From contig JAGWQH010000082.1 of the NCBI GenBank assembly GCA_028870115.1, positions 90,003 to 154,002 on the forward strand: a stretch of 64,000 nucleotides of DNA, read 5' to 3'. Source of the DNA: Candidatus Methylomirabilota bacterium. GTDB lineage: Bacteria > Methylomirabilota > Methylomirabilia > Methylomirabilales > Methylomirabilaceae. Shown here in pieces: positions 37,587-45,042 of the stretch. Positions within the stretch are counted from its first letter, which is position 1; each line of letters begins with the position of its first letter. The translations under genes and the position numbers were made by a program. The notes under the pieces are model-generated. The model saw only the letters and a list, made by a program, of their open reading frames with translations, did not search any database and was not told the DNA's origin.

Positions 37587-37893
37587 TGGCTGCTCCTGAT
37601 TATTTCTCAGATCGGCTGGAAACGTACCATAGGCCCTCTGATTGCGCAAGGGTGAAGCGCTGTGTGAGGTGCATTGAGGTCGCATGTCACTGGGTGAACG
37701 GAGCCTATATGTGAAGGGTCCGGCGTACGCCAAGACTAAGGTACTGGCAGTACTGACCGCGGTGTGAGCGGCGAGCGCAAAGATATGTGTTCGTGCTGAT
37801 GCGAGAGCAACAGGAGTCGGCGGAGGGTCTGGCCAGCGGCCCTACGAACTCTGTAGGGCCGCTGGCCGTTACGATCGTCTCTGGTGTCAGCCG
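37587..37893. other. Intergenic gap with a strong hairpin (307 nt)
   Basis: Holds the leuS upstream region and the 15-bp hairpin at 37831-37867. No open frame with a plausible gene and no tRNA were found. Confidence 0.5.
37831..37867 (-). terminator. Perfect 15-bp hairpin after the PEGA protein gene
   Basis: GGCCAGCGGCCCTAC (37831-37845) pairs perfectly with 37853-37867 around a 7-nt loop. It lies 26 nt past the stop of the minus-strand gene at 37894. No T-run follows, so it would be an imperfect intrinsic terminator or an mRNA 3' end stabiliser. Confidence 0.55.
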
Positions 37894-38658
37894 TTACGGC
37901 TGAGGCGCCCCCGCGCTCCCAAGATTCCGCTTGATGAGCACGGTCGTCTGCGGCGAGACCATAATGTTCTCGATGGTCGTCATGCCGCCCAGCCGGAACC
38001 CCACGGTGTGCGCTCCGGCTGCCACCGGAACGCTGATCGGTCCTTTGATCTCCTTGGCCCTCCCAACCCGCATGCCATCCACCAGAATCTCCGCCTCCAC
38101 TGGGGTCACCTCGATCTGCAGAGACGCCGTGACCGGCGCATAGGCCGGCGGGACCTGAGAAGTGACTGGCGGTGGAGCCTGCGACGTCGGAGGTGGCGCT
38201 TGCGGTGGTGGCGTCTCGAAGGGCGCCTGGAAAGTTTCTACGCCGTACCCGTACCCGACCGGTGGCGCAGCGGGAGGATAGGCGTATCCGGGATCATATC
38301 CCTCATAGGGGTACCCGGGGTACCCGTAGCCATAGTAGCCTGGCGCTCCCCAAGAGTAGGGTCCGGGCCAGTATGGGCCGTACCACCAGGGATCCCACCC
38401 CCAGCCGCCAAGCCCGATCACGACGCTACCACGGAACCCCCCGTGGAAGCCATGGCCACGAAACCCGTGAGCAAATCCCCCGTGACCAAAACTTCTCCCA
38501 CCACTGAACCCTCCCCTGCCCCCACCACCGAACCCTCCGTGCCCCCCGCCTCCGCCTCCGCCATGCGCCGCCTCCGCCGGCGTTAGCGGCACCGCAAATA
38601 CGAGCATACCGGCGACGATCAGGACACTCCAGTGTCGTAGCCCATTCACGATGTTCAT
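37894..38658 (-). CDS. Secreted Gly/His-rich PEGA-domain protein
   Basis: A 254-aa exported protein. A signal peptide (about 1-31, ending AEAAHGG) is followed by a glycine/histidine-rich stretch, then a Tyr/Pro/Gly-rich linker (about 85-155) and a C-terminal PEGA domain (about 178-245) with IEVTPVEAEILVDGMRVG and a VPVAAGAHTV strand. PEGA domains bind surface or cell-wall partners. ATG 38658 is used. Its PEGA domain matches that of the upstream gene, so the pair arose by duplication. The exact role is unknown, and an outer-surface or wall function is inferred. Confidence 0.7.
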   Translation of the reverse strand: MNIVNGLRHWSVLIVAGMLVFAVPLTPAEAAHGGGGGGGHGGFGGGGRGGFSGGRSFGHGGFAHGFRGHGFHGGFRGSVVIGLGGWGWDPWWYGPYWPGPYSWGAPGYYGYGYPGYPYEGYDPGYAYPPAAPPVGYGYGVETFQAPFETPPPQAPPPTSQAPPPVTSQVPPAYAPVTASLQIEVTPVEAEILVDGMRVGRAKEIKGPISVPVAAGAHTVGFRLGGMTTIENIMVSPQTTVLIKRNLGSAGAPQP

Positions 38659-38772
38659 GTTCCGGTTCCTTAGAGTGTGGTCACTCACCATAGCTTTGCA
38701 ACTTCATTCACATTATGCCATTGGTCCCCCAGCGACGCTCTGGCACTGCATCCTAACCAGCTACAACGGAGG

Positions 38773-39363
38773 TCAGTACGGCGGCTGCGAATAGGCTCCT
38801 GGCGGCGGTGGAGGTGCGCCCGCTGATCGCGCCAGGTCCCGTCTGACAATGATAGTCGTCTGGGGTGAAGCCACAATGTGGTTCGTGATACTGAACCCTC
38901 TCCAATACAACTGTATGACATGCGGCCCGGCCACCACCGGCACAGTAACGGAACCGTGAAATTTCCCCGCGTAGCCGATCCTCCGCCCATCTACGATGAT
39001 CTCGGTATCCGGCGGCGCGGCCTCGATCTGCAGAGACGCCGTAGGCGGTGGTGGCGGAGGATACGGGGCTTGATAGGCAGGGGGCGGGGGCGCATAGGCA
39101 TATCGCGGCGGATAGGGCCTGGCCGCCTGCGCCGCCTGCTCATTCTGGATGGCGTTGCCCGTCAGCAGCCCGGTGAGTGCGCCGACACCCGCGCCAATCG
39201 CGGCGCCCTTCCCCGGCGAACCGGCGATCCCGCCGAGTACGGCCCCAGCGGCGGCACCGACACCCGCGCCGGTCAGCGTCCCGCTTTCGCGAGGCGTCAT
39301 CGGTGTTGCACATCCTGCCAACAGGAGCAGGCCGATCGATCCAATCGCTATAATCTGTTTCAT
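38773..39363 (-). CDS. Glycine-zipper PEGA-domain lipoprotein
   Basis: A 196-aa lipoprotein. The signal ends in the lipobox LLAGC with the cysteine near residue 18. Residues 29-67 are a glycine-zipper stretch (GAGVGAAAGAVLGG, GAAIGAGVGALTG) as in OmpA-like/SlyB envelope proteins. A Pro/Tyr-rich linker (about 80-108) leads to a PEGA domain (about 110-178, EIIVDGRRIG). ATG 39363 is preferred over 39384. The linker and PEGA end resemble the neighbour at 37894, but the N-terminal halves differ. It is a likely outer-membrane lipoprotein. Confidence 0.72.
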   Translation of the reverse strand: MKQIIAIGSIGLLLLAGCATPMTPRESGTLTGAGVGAAAGAVLGGIAGSPGKGAAIGAGVGALTGLLTGNAIQNEQAAQAARPYPPRYAYAPPPPAYQAPYPPPPPPTASLQIEAAPPDTEIIVDGRRIGYAGKFHGSVTVPVVAGPHVIQLYWRGFSITNHIVASPQTTIIVRRDLARSAGAPPPPPGAYSQPPY

Positions 39364-39480
39364 GGCTCTCTCCCCCACTATCATTTCATTCCCTCATCCT
39401 CCTCCTAGTATGATTTTACGCTTCGTTGTAAGTTTAGTAACAGAATAAAAAACAGAGAAGGCGAGCAACAGGGGCTAGGG

Positions 39481-40062
39481 TCATTCGGTTGGCGGCGCAG
39501 GACGTATGCCTCGCTCCATCATACCCATCCCCTCGGCTCCCATCCTCGAGCCGGAGGCCAATTGCCTCCATTTCTCCCGTTGGTCCGGCGTGAGCACGGC
39601 TTTGCTGGCGTGGATCAGCTTGATGTGGGCGATGTGCTGATCGGCGCGAAGCAACGCAATCTTTCGCACCTGTGCCTCCACCTTGGGAAGGTCAAGCGCG
39701 TCCTGCTCGCGCAACCCTCGCAGGTCTATGGCTGTCAACTTGATCTGCGCGGTCCGGGTAATCGTTCCTCGTTGGAAGTCGTCGCGCAACGTCTGCAATG
39801 CGTGGACCTGCTCTGAGGCTAACCCGAGCTGTTCTTTTGAGCGCAGCATCAGGCTGATAGGCCAAGCTCGGTAACCTCCACGTCCGTGGAACTCAGGCCG
39901 AGATCCTTCCCTATCCCGCATCATCTCGTGAATTGGTCGGAACCCCATCGGTCCCGATTCGTACCACCCCTCTTCCGCGAAGGCGAGCATGGTGCCTATT
40001 GGGGAGAGGTTGAATCCGAGAACGCATGCGAGAACCAAGCTTGCGCTGACGAATGGTCGCAT
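39481..40062 (-). CDS. Spy/CpxP/ZraP-like periplasmic protein
   Basis: A 193-aa exported protein with a signal peptide (about 1-30) and a helical LTxxQ-type core: LGLASEQVHALQTLRDDF, then a run of helices to ASKAVLTPDQREKWRQLA. The RSKEQLGL and LTPDQREK pair is the diagnostic motif. These proteins are periplasmic chaperones or metal-stress sensors. The C-terminus is Met/Gly-rich (RMGAEGMGMMERG), possibly metal-binding. ATG 40062 has AGGAGG upstream. It is divergent from an ECF sigma operon that encodes a second LTxxQ-type protein. Confidence 0.75.
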   Translation of the reverse strand: MRPFVSASLVLACVLGFNLSPIGTMLAFAEEGWYESGPMGFRPIHEMMRDREGSRPEFHGRGGYRAWPISLMLRSKEQLGLASEQVHALQTLRDDFQRGTITRTAQIKLTAIDLRGLREQDALDLPKVEAQVRKIALLRADQHIAHIKLIHASKAVLTPDQREKWRQLASGSRMGAEGMGMMERGIRPAPPTE

Positions 40063-40553
40063 TCGAATACCTCCTGTGAGATGACTCTCGCTTGCCGGTG
40101 GCCCATCCGCCCGAGCAGGCGCTGAGAGCCGGAGTTCAGTTCCATTTTGTGAGACGTGCCAGCGGGATGAGGTGACGCCAGCCAGGATGCCTGGTATAGT
40201 CCTCACTGCCGCTGCGATACGCTATTCCATTCATACTAACGAGTAAGATCCACTGTCGGTTGACAGATCTCGCTATTTCCTGAAGAGGCCACCTGTACGC
40301 TGTGAACCAGTTCCGTTGGTGTGCGCTGAACATCAGATATGATGTAAGGTCTAATTGATCGGCACCCGTCGAGGATCGAGATGGGCGGAAGAACAGTCTG
40401 TGTGGCTGGTGGTTCCCGATACTCGCCGCGGCGTCAGGGACAGAAGGAGCTTATCGGGTTGCCCAGCCAAGTCAGGAACTTTTACTTTCTGTAACGCGTA
40501 CATCATGTCAACCAACAGGACAGCTCATTCGTTTATAATAGCGAGATCACGGA
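40063..40553. other. Divergent regulatory region (491 nt)
   Basis: Lies between the Spy-like gene and the ECF operon. It holds GGAACTT at 40475 on the plus strand and GGAACT at 40143-40138 on the minus strand, as expected for ECF-controlled promoters facing each gene. TATAAT at 40534-40539 is too close to the sigma start to serve with a normal leader. No gene was found. Confidence 0.5.
40475..40503 (+). promoter_or_regulatory. Putative ECF-type promoter of the sigma operon
   Basis: GGAACTT (40475-40481), a 16-nt spacer and GTACAT (40498-40503) resemble a sigma-E class ECF promoter (GGAACTT with a GTC-type -10). It lies about 50 nt before the sigma factor ATG. This would make the sigma factor autoregulated. 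It is a sequence match only. Confidence 0.45.
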
Positions 40554-41081
40554 ATGGATGATGTCAAGCCGAATGTAGCGCCAGGCCACGCGCGGTGTGA
40601 GGCGCTCTATCGCGAGCACGGCGCGCGCCTGCTGCGGTTGTGCCGTCTCCTGTTGCGCAGTCCCCAGGAGGCCGAGGACGTTATCCAAGAGGTATTTCTC
40701 AAGCTCGTCGAGCGTGATGCGGGGTCGGACCGTGCGATGGCATGGGGGCCTTGGCTCACAAGGGTTGCGATTAACGCGTGTCGTGACCGGCAGCGGGCAG
40801 CGTGGTGGCGCCTCTGGGACAGGACGGCAGCGGAGATTGAGCTTGTGGACCGCGACCCGACGCCGGATACAGCCGCGCTGGCCGGCGAAACCCGCGGCCA
40901 CATCTGGCGCGCCTTCCGGCAGCTCTCCCAGCGACAGCGAGAGGTCTTTGTGCTGCGGCACCTCGAGGCCTGGCCGACCCAGGATGTGGCGGACGCGCTG
41001 GGCTTGAGTACCGGAAGTGTGAAACGCCATCTGTTTCGAGCGGTGGCGCGTCTGCGAGAGACGCTCGGAGAAGATCCATGA
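40554..41081 (+). CDS. ECF-family RNA polymerase sigma factor
   Basis: A 175-aa sigma-70 family regulator lacking regions 1 and 3. Region 2 (about 12-75) contains LLRSPQEAEDVIQEVFLKL. Region 4 (about 115-165) contains LSQRQREVFVLRHLEAWPTQDVADAL with its helix-turn-helix. It overlaps a zinc-finger anti-sigma gene by 4 nt and a Spy-like gene follows, so it likely responds to periplasmic metal or misfolding stress. The promoter candidate is at 40475. Confidence 0.88.
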   Translation: MDDVKPNVAPGHARCEALYREHGARLLRLCRLLLRSPQEAEDVIQEVFLKLVERDAGSDRAMAWGPWLTRVAINACRDRQRAAWWRLWDRTAAEIELVDRDPTPDTAALAGETRGHIWRAFRQLSQRQREVFVLRHLEAWPTQDVADALGLSTGSVKRHLFRAVARLRETLGEDP

Positions 41082-41617
41082 GGCGATGTCTGGGGGAACG
41101 AAGTCTGCTGCTCGTCCATTACGGTGAGGGCCGTGCCGCGCACCTGGCTCACATCGAGACCTGCTCCAACTGTGCGGCCCGGTACCGGCGGTTGGCCCAA
41201 GACCTCGAGCTGATCGGCCACGCGCTGGAACGGCTGCCGTCCGCGCTCCCCGTCCGTCGTCCGGAAAGGGCCTCCTGGCGGCGCCAAGTCACGATGGCCA
41301 CCGCGCTGGCGGCGGGGGTGGTGATGGTGGTTGGCGTCGGGGTCTGGCAGTGGCGTGGCGCCCAGGTTCTGGTACAGCGCCAACGGACCGCCGACGAGAC
41401 CCAAACCTTGCATTTCCTGGCTGACGTGTCCATCGGTCTTTCCGCATCGAGCGATGGGGAGGTCTCAGTGCTTCCGCTCGCGTCAGATAGAACCGATCAA
41501 GAAGAGATGATGCTGGAAGAGCCGAACGGCTCGCCGCGCGAGGTGGAAGAGACATGGATGCGCGATAGCGCGTCAGACACTGACATATGGGGAGGGCCTG
41601 GAGATGCACACACGTAA
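41078..41617 (+). CDS. Zinc-finger anti-sigma factor
   Basis: A 179-aa inner-membrane regulator that likely sequesters the ECF sigma factor. The N-terminal zinc-binding motif is H25-X3-C29-X2-C32 (HIETCSNC). A membrane helix follows at about 72-91, and the C-terminal part (about 92-179) is acidic and presumably periplasmic. It overlaps the sigma gene (ATGA) and the following Spy-like gene by 14 nt. The periplasmic part has no recognised domain. Confidence 0.8.
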   Translation: MRRCLGERSLLLVHYGEGRAAHLAHIETCSNCAARYRRLAQDLELIGHALERLPSALPVRRPERASWRRQVTMATALAAGVVMVVGVGVWQWRGAQVLVQRQRTADETQTLHFLADVSIGLSASSDGEVSVLPLASDRTDQEEMMLEEPNGSPREVEETWMRDSASDTDIWGGPGDAHT

Positions 41618-42095
41618 AAAACGCCATGGGGTGGTGGTCCTGATGGCGATCTTGGCGGCGAGTCTGTGGACGGCCTCCGCCTACGGTCAGTCGCACCGAG
41701 ACCGGGCCATGCGATGGGAGCGTGGCGACGAGGGACTCTTCCTCCCGCTGCTTGTCAGCGGGGCGGGGCTCACGGAGACCCAGCAGGCGCAGCTCAAACA
41801 ACTTGTGGCAAGCCATCGCCCCAGGGTTGATGCCCTCCAGCGGCAGTTTCGAGCCGCCCGCGAGCAGTTGATCGAGAAGCTCTACACCCCGGGTTCGCTG
41901 AAGGCCGACGACCTTACCTCATTGAGACAGCAGATCGGCACGCTTCGCGAATCGCTTGCGCAAGAGTCACTGCAAGTCGCCCTGGAAATTCGCAAGCTGC
42001 TTACTCCCGAGCAACTGGCCAAGGCGAAGCAGCGTCGGCAGCGGCTGAACGAATTACGCGCGGAGATGCGGAGTCTCCTCGAAGAGGAGCGCTAA
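41604..42095 (+). CDS. Spy/CnrX-like periplasmic protein
   Basis: A 163-aa exported protein: signal peptide about 1-28 (ending SAYGQ), then an all-helical core with GLTETQQAQLKQL and LTPEQLAKAKQRRQRL, the paired LTxxQ-type motifs of the Spy/CpxP/heavy-metal-resistance family. Third gene of the sigma/anti-sigma operon. By analogy to CnrX or CpxP it may sense ligand and release the anti-sigma factor, but that is inferred. A second such protein is divergent at 39481. Confidence 0.77.
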   Translation: MHTRKKRHGVVVLMAILAASLWTASAYGQSHRDRAMRWERGDEGLFLPLLVSGAGLTETQQAQLKQLVASHRPRVDALQRQFRAAREQLIEKLYTPGSLKADDLTSLRQQIGTLRESLAQESLQVALEIRKLLTPEQLAKAKQRRQRLNELRAEMRSLLEEER

Positions 42096-42149
42096 GGGGC
42101 GGAGAGGCCAAAGGACACGGGCCCATATCCTCCTTCCAGCGGAATACGG

Positions 42150-42557
42150 ATGGCCGGCGGCATCTTGGTGGTTGATGATAGTGAGGGCGAGCGGACCCTC
42201 TTGGCGAACCTCTTGGGCAGGAGCGGGTATCGCGTCACCACGGCCTCTGATGGAATGCTCGCGTGGAGGCTCTTGCAGCAGTCCTCAGTGTCTTATGATC
42301 TCGTCATTACGGATTTCACTATGCCGATGATGAACGGGATCGAGCTGCTGGAGAAGATTCAGGCGGCGTATCCGCGGATCAGGGTCGTTCTCGTTACCGG
42401 CCACGGTTACCTCGGCAACACAATAACCTCGAAAGCCCAACGGAAGGGCGCTTTCGCGGTGCTGCCAAAGCCCTGCAGCTTCGAGCACCTGCACGAAACC
42501 ATCAAGCGCGCCCTATTGCAGTCCCCCGCGACCGAAGGACCAGTCCCAAGCCCGTAA
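42150..42557 (+). CDS. Stand-alone response regulator receiver
   Basis: A 135-aa CheY-like receiver with no output domain. Acidic residues D9 and D10, phosphoacceptor D55 (VITDFTMP), T83 and K107 (LPKPC) are all in place. It follows the Spy-like gene by 54 nt and may be cotranscribed with the ECF operon, but no kinase is nearby. Its role in motility, phosphorelay or stress is unknown. Confidence 0.82.
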   Translation: MAGGILVVDDSEGERTLLANLLGRSGYRVTTASDGMLAWRLLQQSSVSYDLVITDFTMPMMNGIELLEKIQAAYPRIRVVLVTGHGYLGNTITSKAQRKGAFAVLPKPCSFEHLHETIKRALLQSPATEGPVPSP

Positions 42558-43205
42558 GTTTCCGAACAAAGGTGCGCCTCTCCGCTCCACCCACGCAGTG
42601 AACAACCGGATGAGGGTTGCAGCTTTGCGATGTGGTAAATCAGTTCTGCGCACGTGTCCAGGAATGGGTGTAGGGATTCGCTGGGAGAAGTGCTGATCTG
42701 AAAAAGCGCGAGAATCCGAAAAGGCGTGATAGCGCATTACAAACGTGGTAATATCTTTGCAAGTTCTCAATCGATCGGCTCTGACTGGGCTCACTGACAC
42801 CGACAAGAGTGAGGCAGCAGCATGACGATGACAGGCGCTGTGCGGCGCGGAATGATTGGAATCCTGGTCCTCTTACCGGCGGTCCCGCTCGGCGCTGTTG
42901 GGTCGCTCCCTCCGCCATCCCTGCCCCGCCCCCTCCTCACTAGCGGGGTCCCGACGAGCATTCCGGATTAGCCTGTATGTTGCGTGGTTCGCTCGCCGAG
43001 CGAGTGGCGACCTCAGCGAACCGCCCCCCATCCGCATCGTCCCGAGCGGCAGATCGATGGACCTGATGTCACCAAGCAGGAACAGCCCAGAACCTCGCGG
43101 ACAACGATGCCTCGAACGGACATTCTCATTCCCCTCGACGGATTCTCAAATTATTCGCGAGCCTCATTGTGAAGATCTCGCAGGGGTGAGAACTGGAGAC
43201 GAGCT
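42558..43205. other. Intergenic region before the ABC exporter (648 nt)
   Basis: No well-supported gene. A -10-like TAATAT at 42749-42754 with a weak -35 GTGATA precedes the small frame at 42822. Other plus-strand frames here (42856 and 42984) are Arg/Pro/Ser-rich without domains. The stretch looks like decayed sequence. Confidence 0.4.
42822..42971 (+). CDS. Possible 49-aa signal-peptide-like ORF or remnant
   Basis: ATG 42822 opens a short frame MTMTGAVRRGMIGILVLLPA followed by Pro-rich residues and a TAG at 42969. The basic start and hydrophobic core look like a signal peptide with no mature protein. A GAGG lies about 8 nt upstream. It may be the start of a decayed exported protein, for example an efflux channel that would suit the exporter at 43206. 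There is no direct support for that. Confidence 0.25.
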   Translation: MTMTGAVRRGMIGILVLLPAVPLGAVGSLPPPSLPRPLLTSGVPTSIPD

Positions 43206-44342
43206 GTGAAAGGAATCCTCAAGATCGCCTATAAACTCTTAGTCAACGACAGAGCCAAATTTGCCGCATTATTGGTGGGGATCACATTTGCGGTGTTCCT
43301 GATGATTCAGATGACGTCCATTTTTGCCGGGATCTTAAGCAAGGCCTCCGCCACCGTTACAAACGTCGGCGCCAAGGTGTGGGTGATGGACCGGGCAGTC
43401 ACAACGGTTGCAGCCAGCATCCCCCTGCCGGATTACATACTGGACGCCGTCCGAAGCATCGACGGCGTCAAGTATGCTGTTCCGCTCTATTCCGGAGCGG
43501 CCCTTGTCAAGCTTCGGAGCGGTGTGTATCAATCGGTCACGGTCCTGGGTCTGGACGATACCAGTCTGTTTGGCAGGCCCGAGCTTCTCGAAGGGCAGAT
43601 CGAGGATATCTATGCAGAGAATGGGTTTGTCGTCGTCAAGGACGAAGAGTTCTCCAAGCTGGGGAATCCGAGGCTCGGCACCGAATTTGAGATCAACGAC
43701 CATCGAGGCGTCATCGTGGGCGTTGCGAAGGTGGCGACCAGCGGACTCTTCGGCCTGCCGACCCTATACACCACATTTAATAGAGCGATCCAATATATTC
43801 CATCTACGAGATACACCATCTCCTATATCTTGGTTGAGCCAAAGAACAGCGAGGCCATCCCCTCCATCAAACAGCAGGTCGAAAGGTTGGGGTATGAGGC
43901 CCTGACGGAAGACGAATTCAGTCGGAGGATCTCTGACTTCTATAAGTATCAGACGGGCCTCGGCACGAATATACTCTTGATGACCGTTATAAGCTTTATC
44001 GTGGGTCTGTCTATTTCAGGGCAAACCTTTTATACGTTCATCCTGGAGAACCTTGATAAGTTCGGAGCCCTGAAGGCGATTGGGGCTAAAGGCTCCGAGC
44101 TGATCTACATGATACTCTTTCAGGCCGGTTTCACCGCACTCACGGGCTATGGTCTTGGGATCGGCTTGTGCGCGCTCCTCATCACCATCGCAAAGATCCG
44201 GCTCCCCAGTTATGCGTCCATGATCACGTATGCCAATCTGGGGCTCGCCTTTGTCATGGTCCTGATTATCGCGGCGGTGTCCAGTTATATTGCGGTCAGA
44301 AAAGTGCTCAAGATCGAGCCGTTCGATATTTTCAGGGGCTAG
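43206..44342 (+). CDS. ABC exporter permease (DevC/FtsX-like)
   Basis: A 378-aa inner-membrane protein of the FtsX/DevC type. One helix lies near 15-38, followed by a large periplasmic domain, then three helices near 255-280, 305-330 and 345-366. The C-terminal region has the AIGAKGSELIYMILFQAGF segment and ends in LKIEPFDIFRG, typical of the family. The start is GTG 43206. The ATPase gene begins 1 nt after its stop. With the HlyD-like partner it forms a DevBCA- or MacAB-like exporter. Substrate unknown. Confidence 0.85.
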   Translation: MKGILKIAYKLLVNDRAKFAALLVGITFAVFLMIQMTSIFAGILSKASATVTNVGAKVWVMDRAVTTVAASIPLPDYILDAVRSIDGVKYAVPLYSGAALVKLRSGVYQSVTVLGLDDTSLFGRPELLEGQIEDIYAENGFVVVKDEEFSKLGNPRLGTEFEINDHRGVIVGVAKVATSGLFGLPTLYTTFNRAIQYIPSTRYTISYILVEPKNSEAIPSIKQQVERLGYEALTEDEFSRRISDFYKYQTGLGTNILLMTVISFIVGLSISGQTFYTFILENLDKFGALKAIGAKGSELIYMILFQAGFTALTGYGLGIGLCALLITIAKIRLPSYASMITYANLGLAFVMVLIIAAVSSYIAVRKVLKIEPFDIFRG

Positions 44343-44343
44343 C

Positions 44344-45042
44344 ATGGCGCGTCCGGCGATCAGAGCAGAGGGACTGGCCAAATGGTTCGGGGAAGGTGAT
44401 GCCAAAACCTATGCGGTAAGAAGCGTGACCTTTGACGCGTACTTCGGGGAACTGCTCTACATCGTGGGTCCTTCCGGGAGCGGGAAAACAACGTTGTTGA
44501 GCATGATCTCCGGGATCCTTCGGCCGAATTCCGGCACGGTGCACGTGGAGGATATCGAGGTGTGGAGCTTGCCCCCCGATCGGATTGCCGATTTCAGATT
44601 GAAGACGGTGGGATTTGTGTTTCAGGATTATCACCTCTTTCCACGCCTGACGACCGTCGAGAACGTAGCCATTCCCCTTATCCTGAAACGACGCGAGTGG
44701 AATGAATCGATCAACGAGGCGATGCGTTATTTGGAGATCGTCGGGCTCAAGGAGAGGGCGCATCTGCCTCCGGTCAAGTTAAGCACCGGGGAGCAGCAGC
44801 GGGTTGCGATCGCGCGAGCGATCGTCGGCGGTCCGGATATCCTGATATTTGACGAGCCGACCGCGTCCCTTGACGGGGCCACAGGAAAAAGAATCCTGGA
44901 GTTTGTGAAGAAGGAGATCCTGAATCAGGATCGGTGTATTGTGACTGTTACCCATGACAACAGGATCTTCGAATATGCGGACCGAATATTAAAGATGGAG
45001 GACGGACACCTCGTGGGAATCGACAAAGGGGAAATTCGGTGA
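44344..45042 (+). CDS. ABC exporter ATPase (DevA/LolD-like)
   Basis: A 232-aa ATPase of the DevA/MacB/LolD group. Walker A is GPSGSGKTT (42-50), the signature appears as LSTGEQQRVAIARAI and Walker B as ILIFDEPTASLD. ATG 44344 is chosen over the upstream frame from 44290, since the latter lies inside the permease. It energises the permease at 43206, and its stop overlaps the next gene. Confidence 0.9.
   Translation: MARPAIRAEGLAKWFGEGDAKTYAVRSVTFDAYFGELLYIVGPSGSGKTTLLSMISGILRPNSGTVHVEDIEVWSLPPDRIADFRLKTVGFVFQDYHLFPRLTTVENVAIPLILKRREWNESINEAMRYLEIVGLKERAHLPPVKLSTGEQQRVAIARAIVGGPDILIFDEPTASLDGATGKRILEFVKKEILNQDRCIVTVTHDNRIFEYADRILKMEDGHLVGIDKGEIR

Noticed and set aside
40534..40539. TATAAT as the -10 of the ECF sigma gene
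   Set aside because: It is perfect, but the -35 is poor and the leader would be only about 8 nt. The GGAACTT site fits better.
42984..43172. A 62-codon plus-strand frame before the ABC exporter
   Set aside because: Arg/Pro/Ser-rich, no domain and no ribosome site. Treated as non-coding or decayed sequence.
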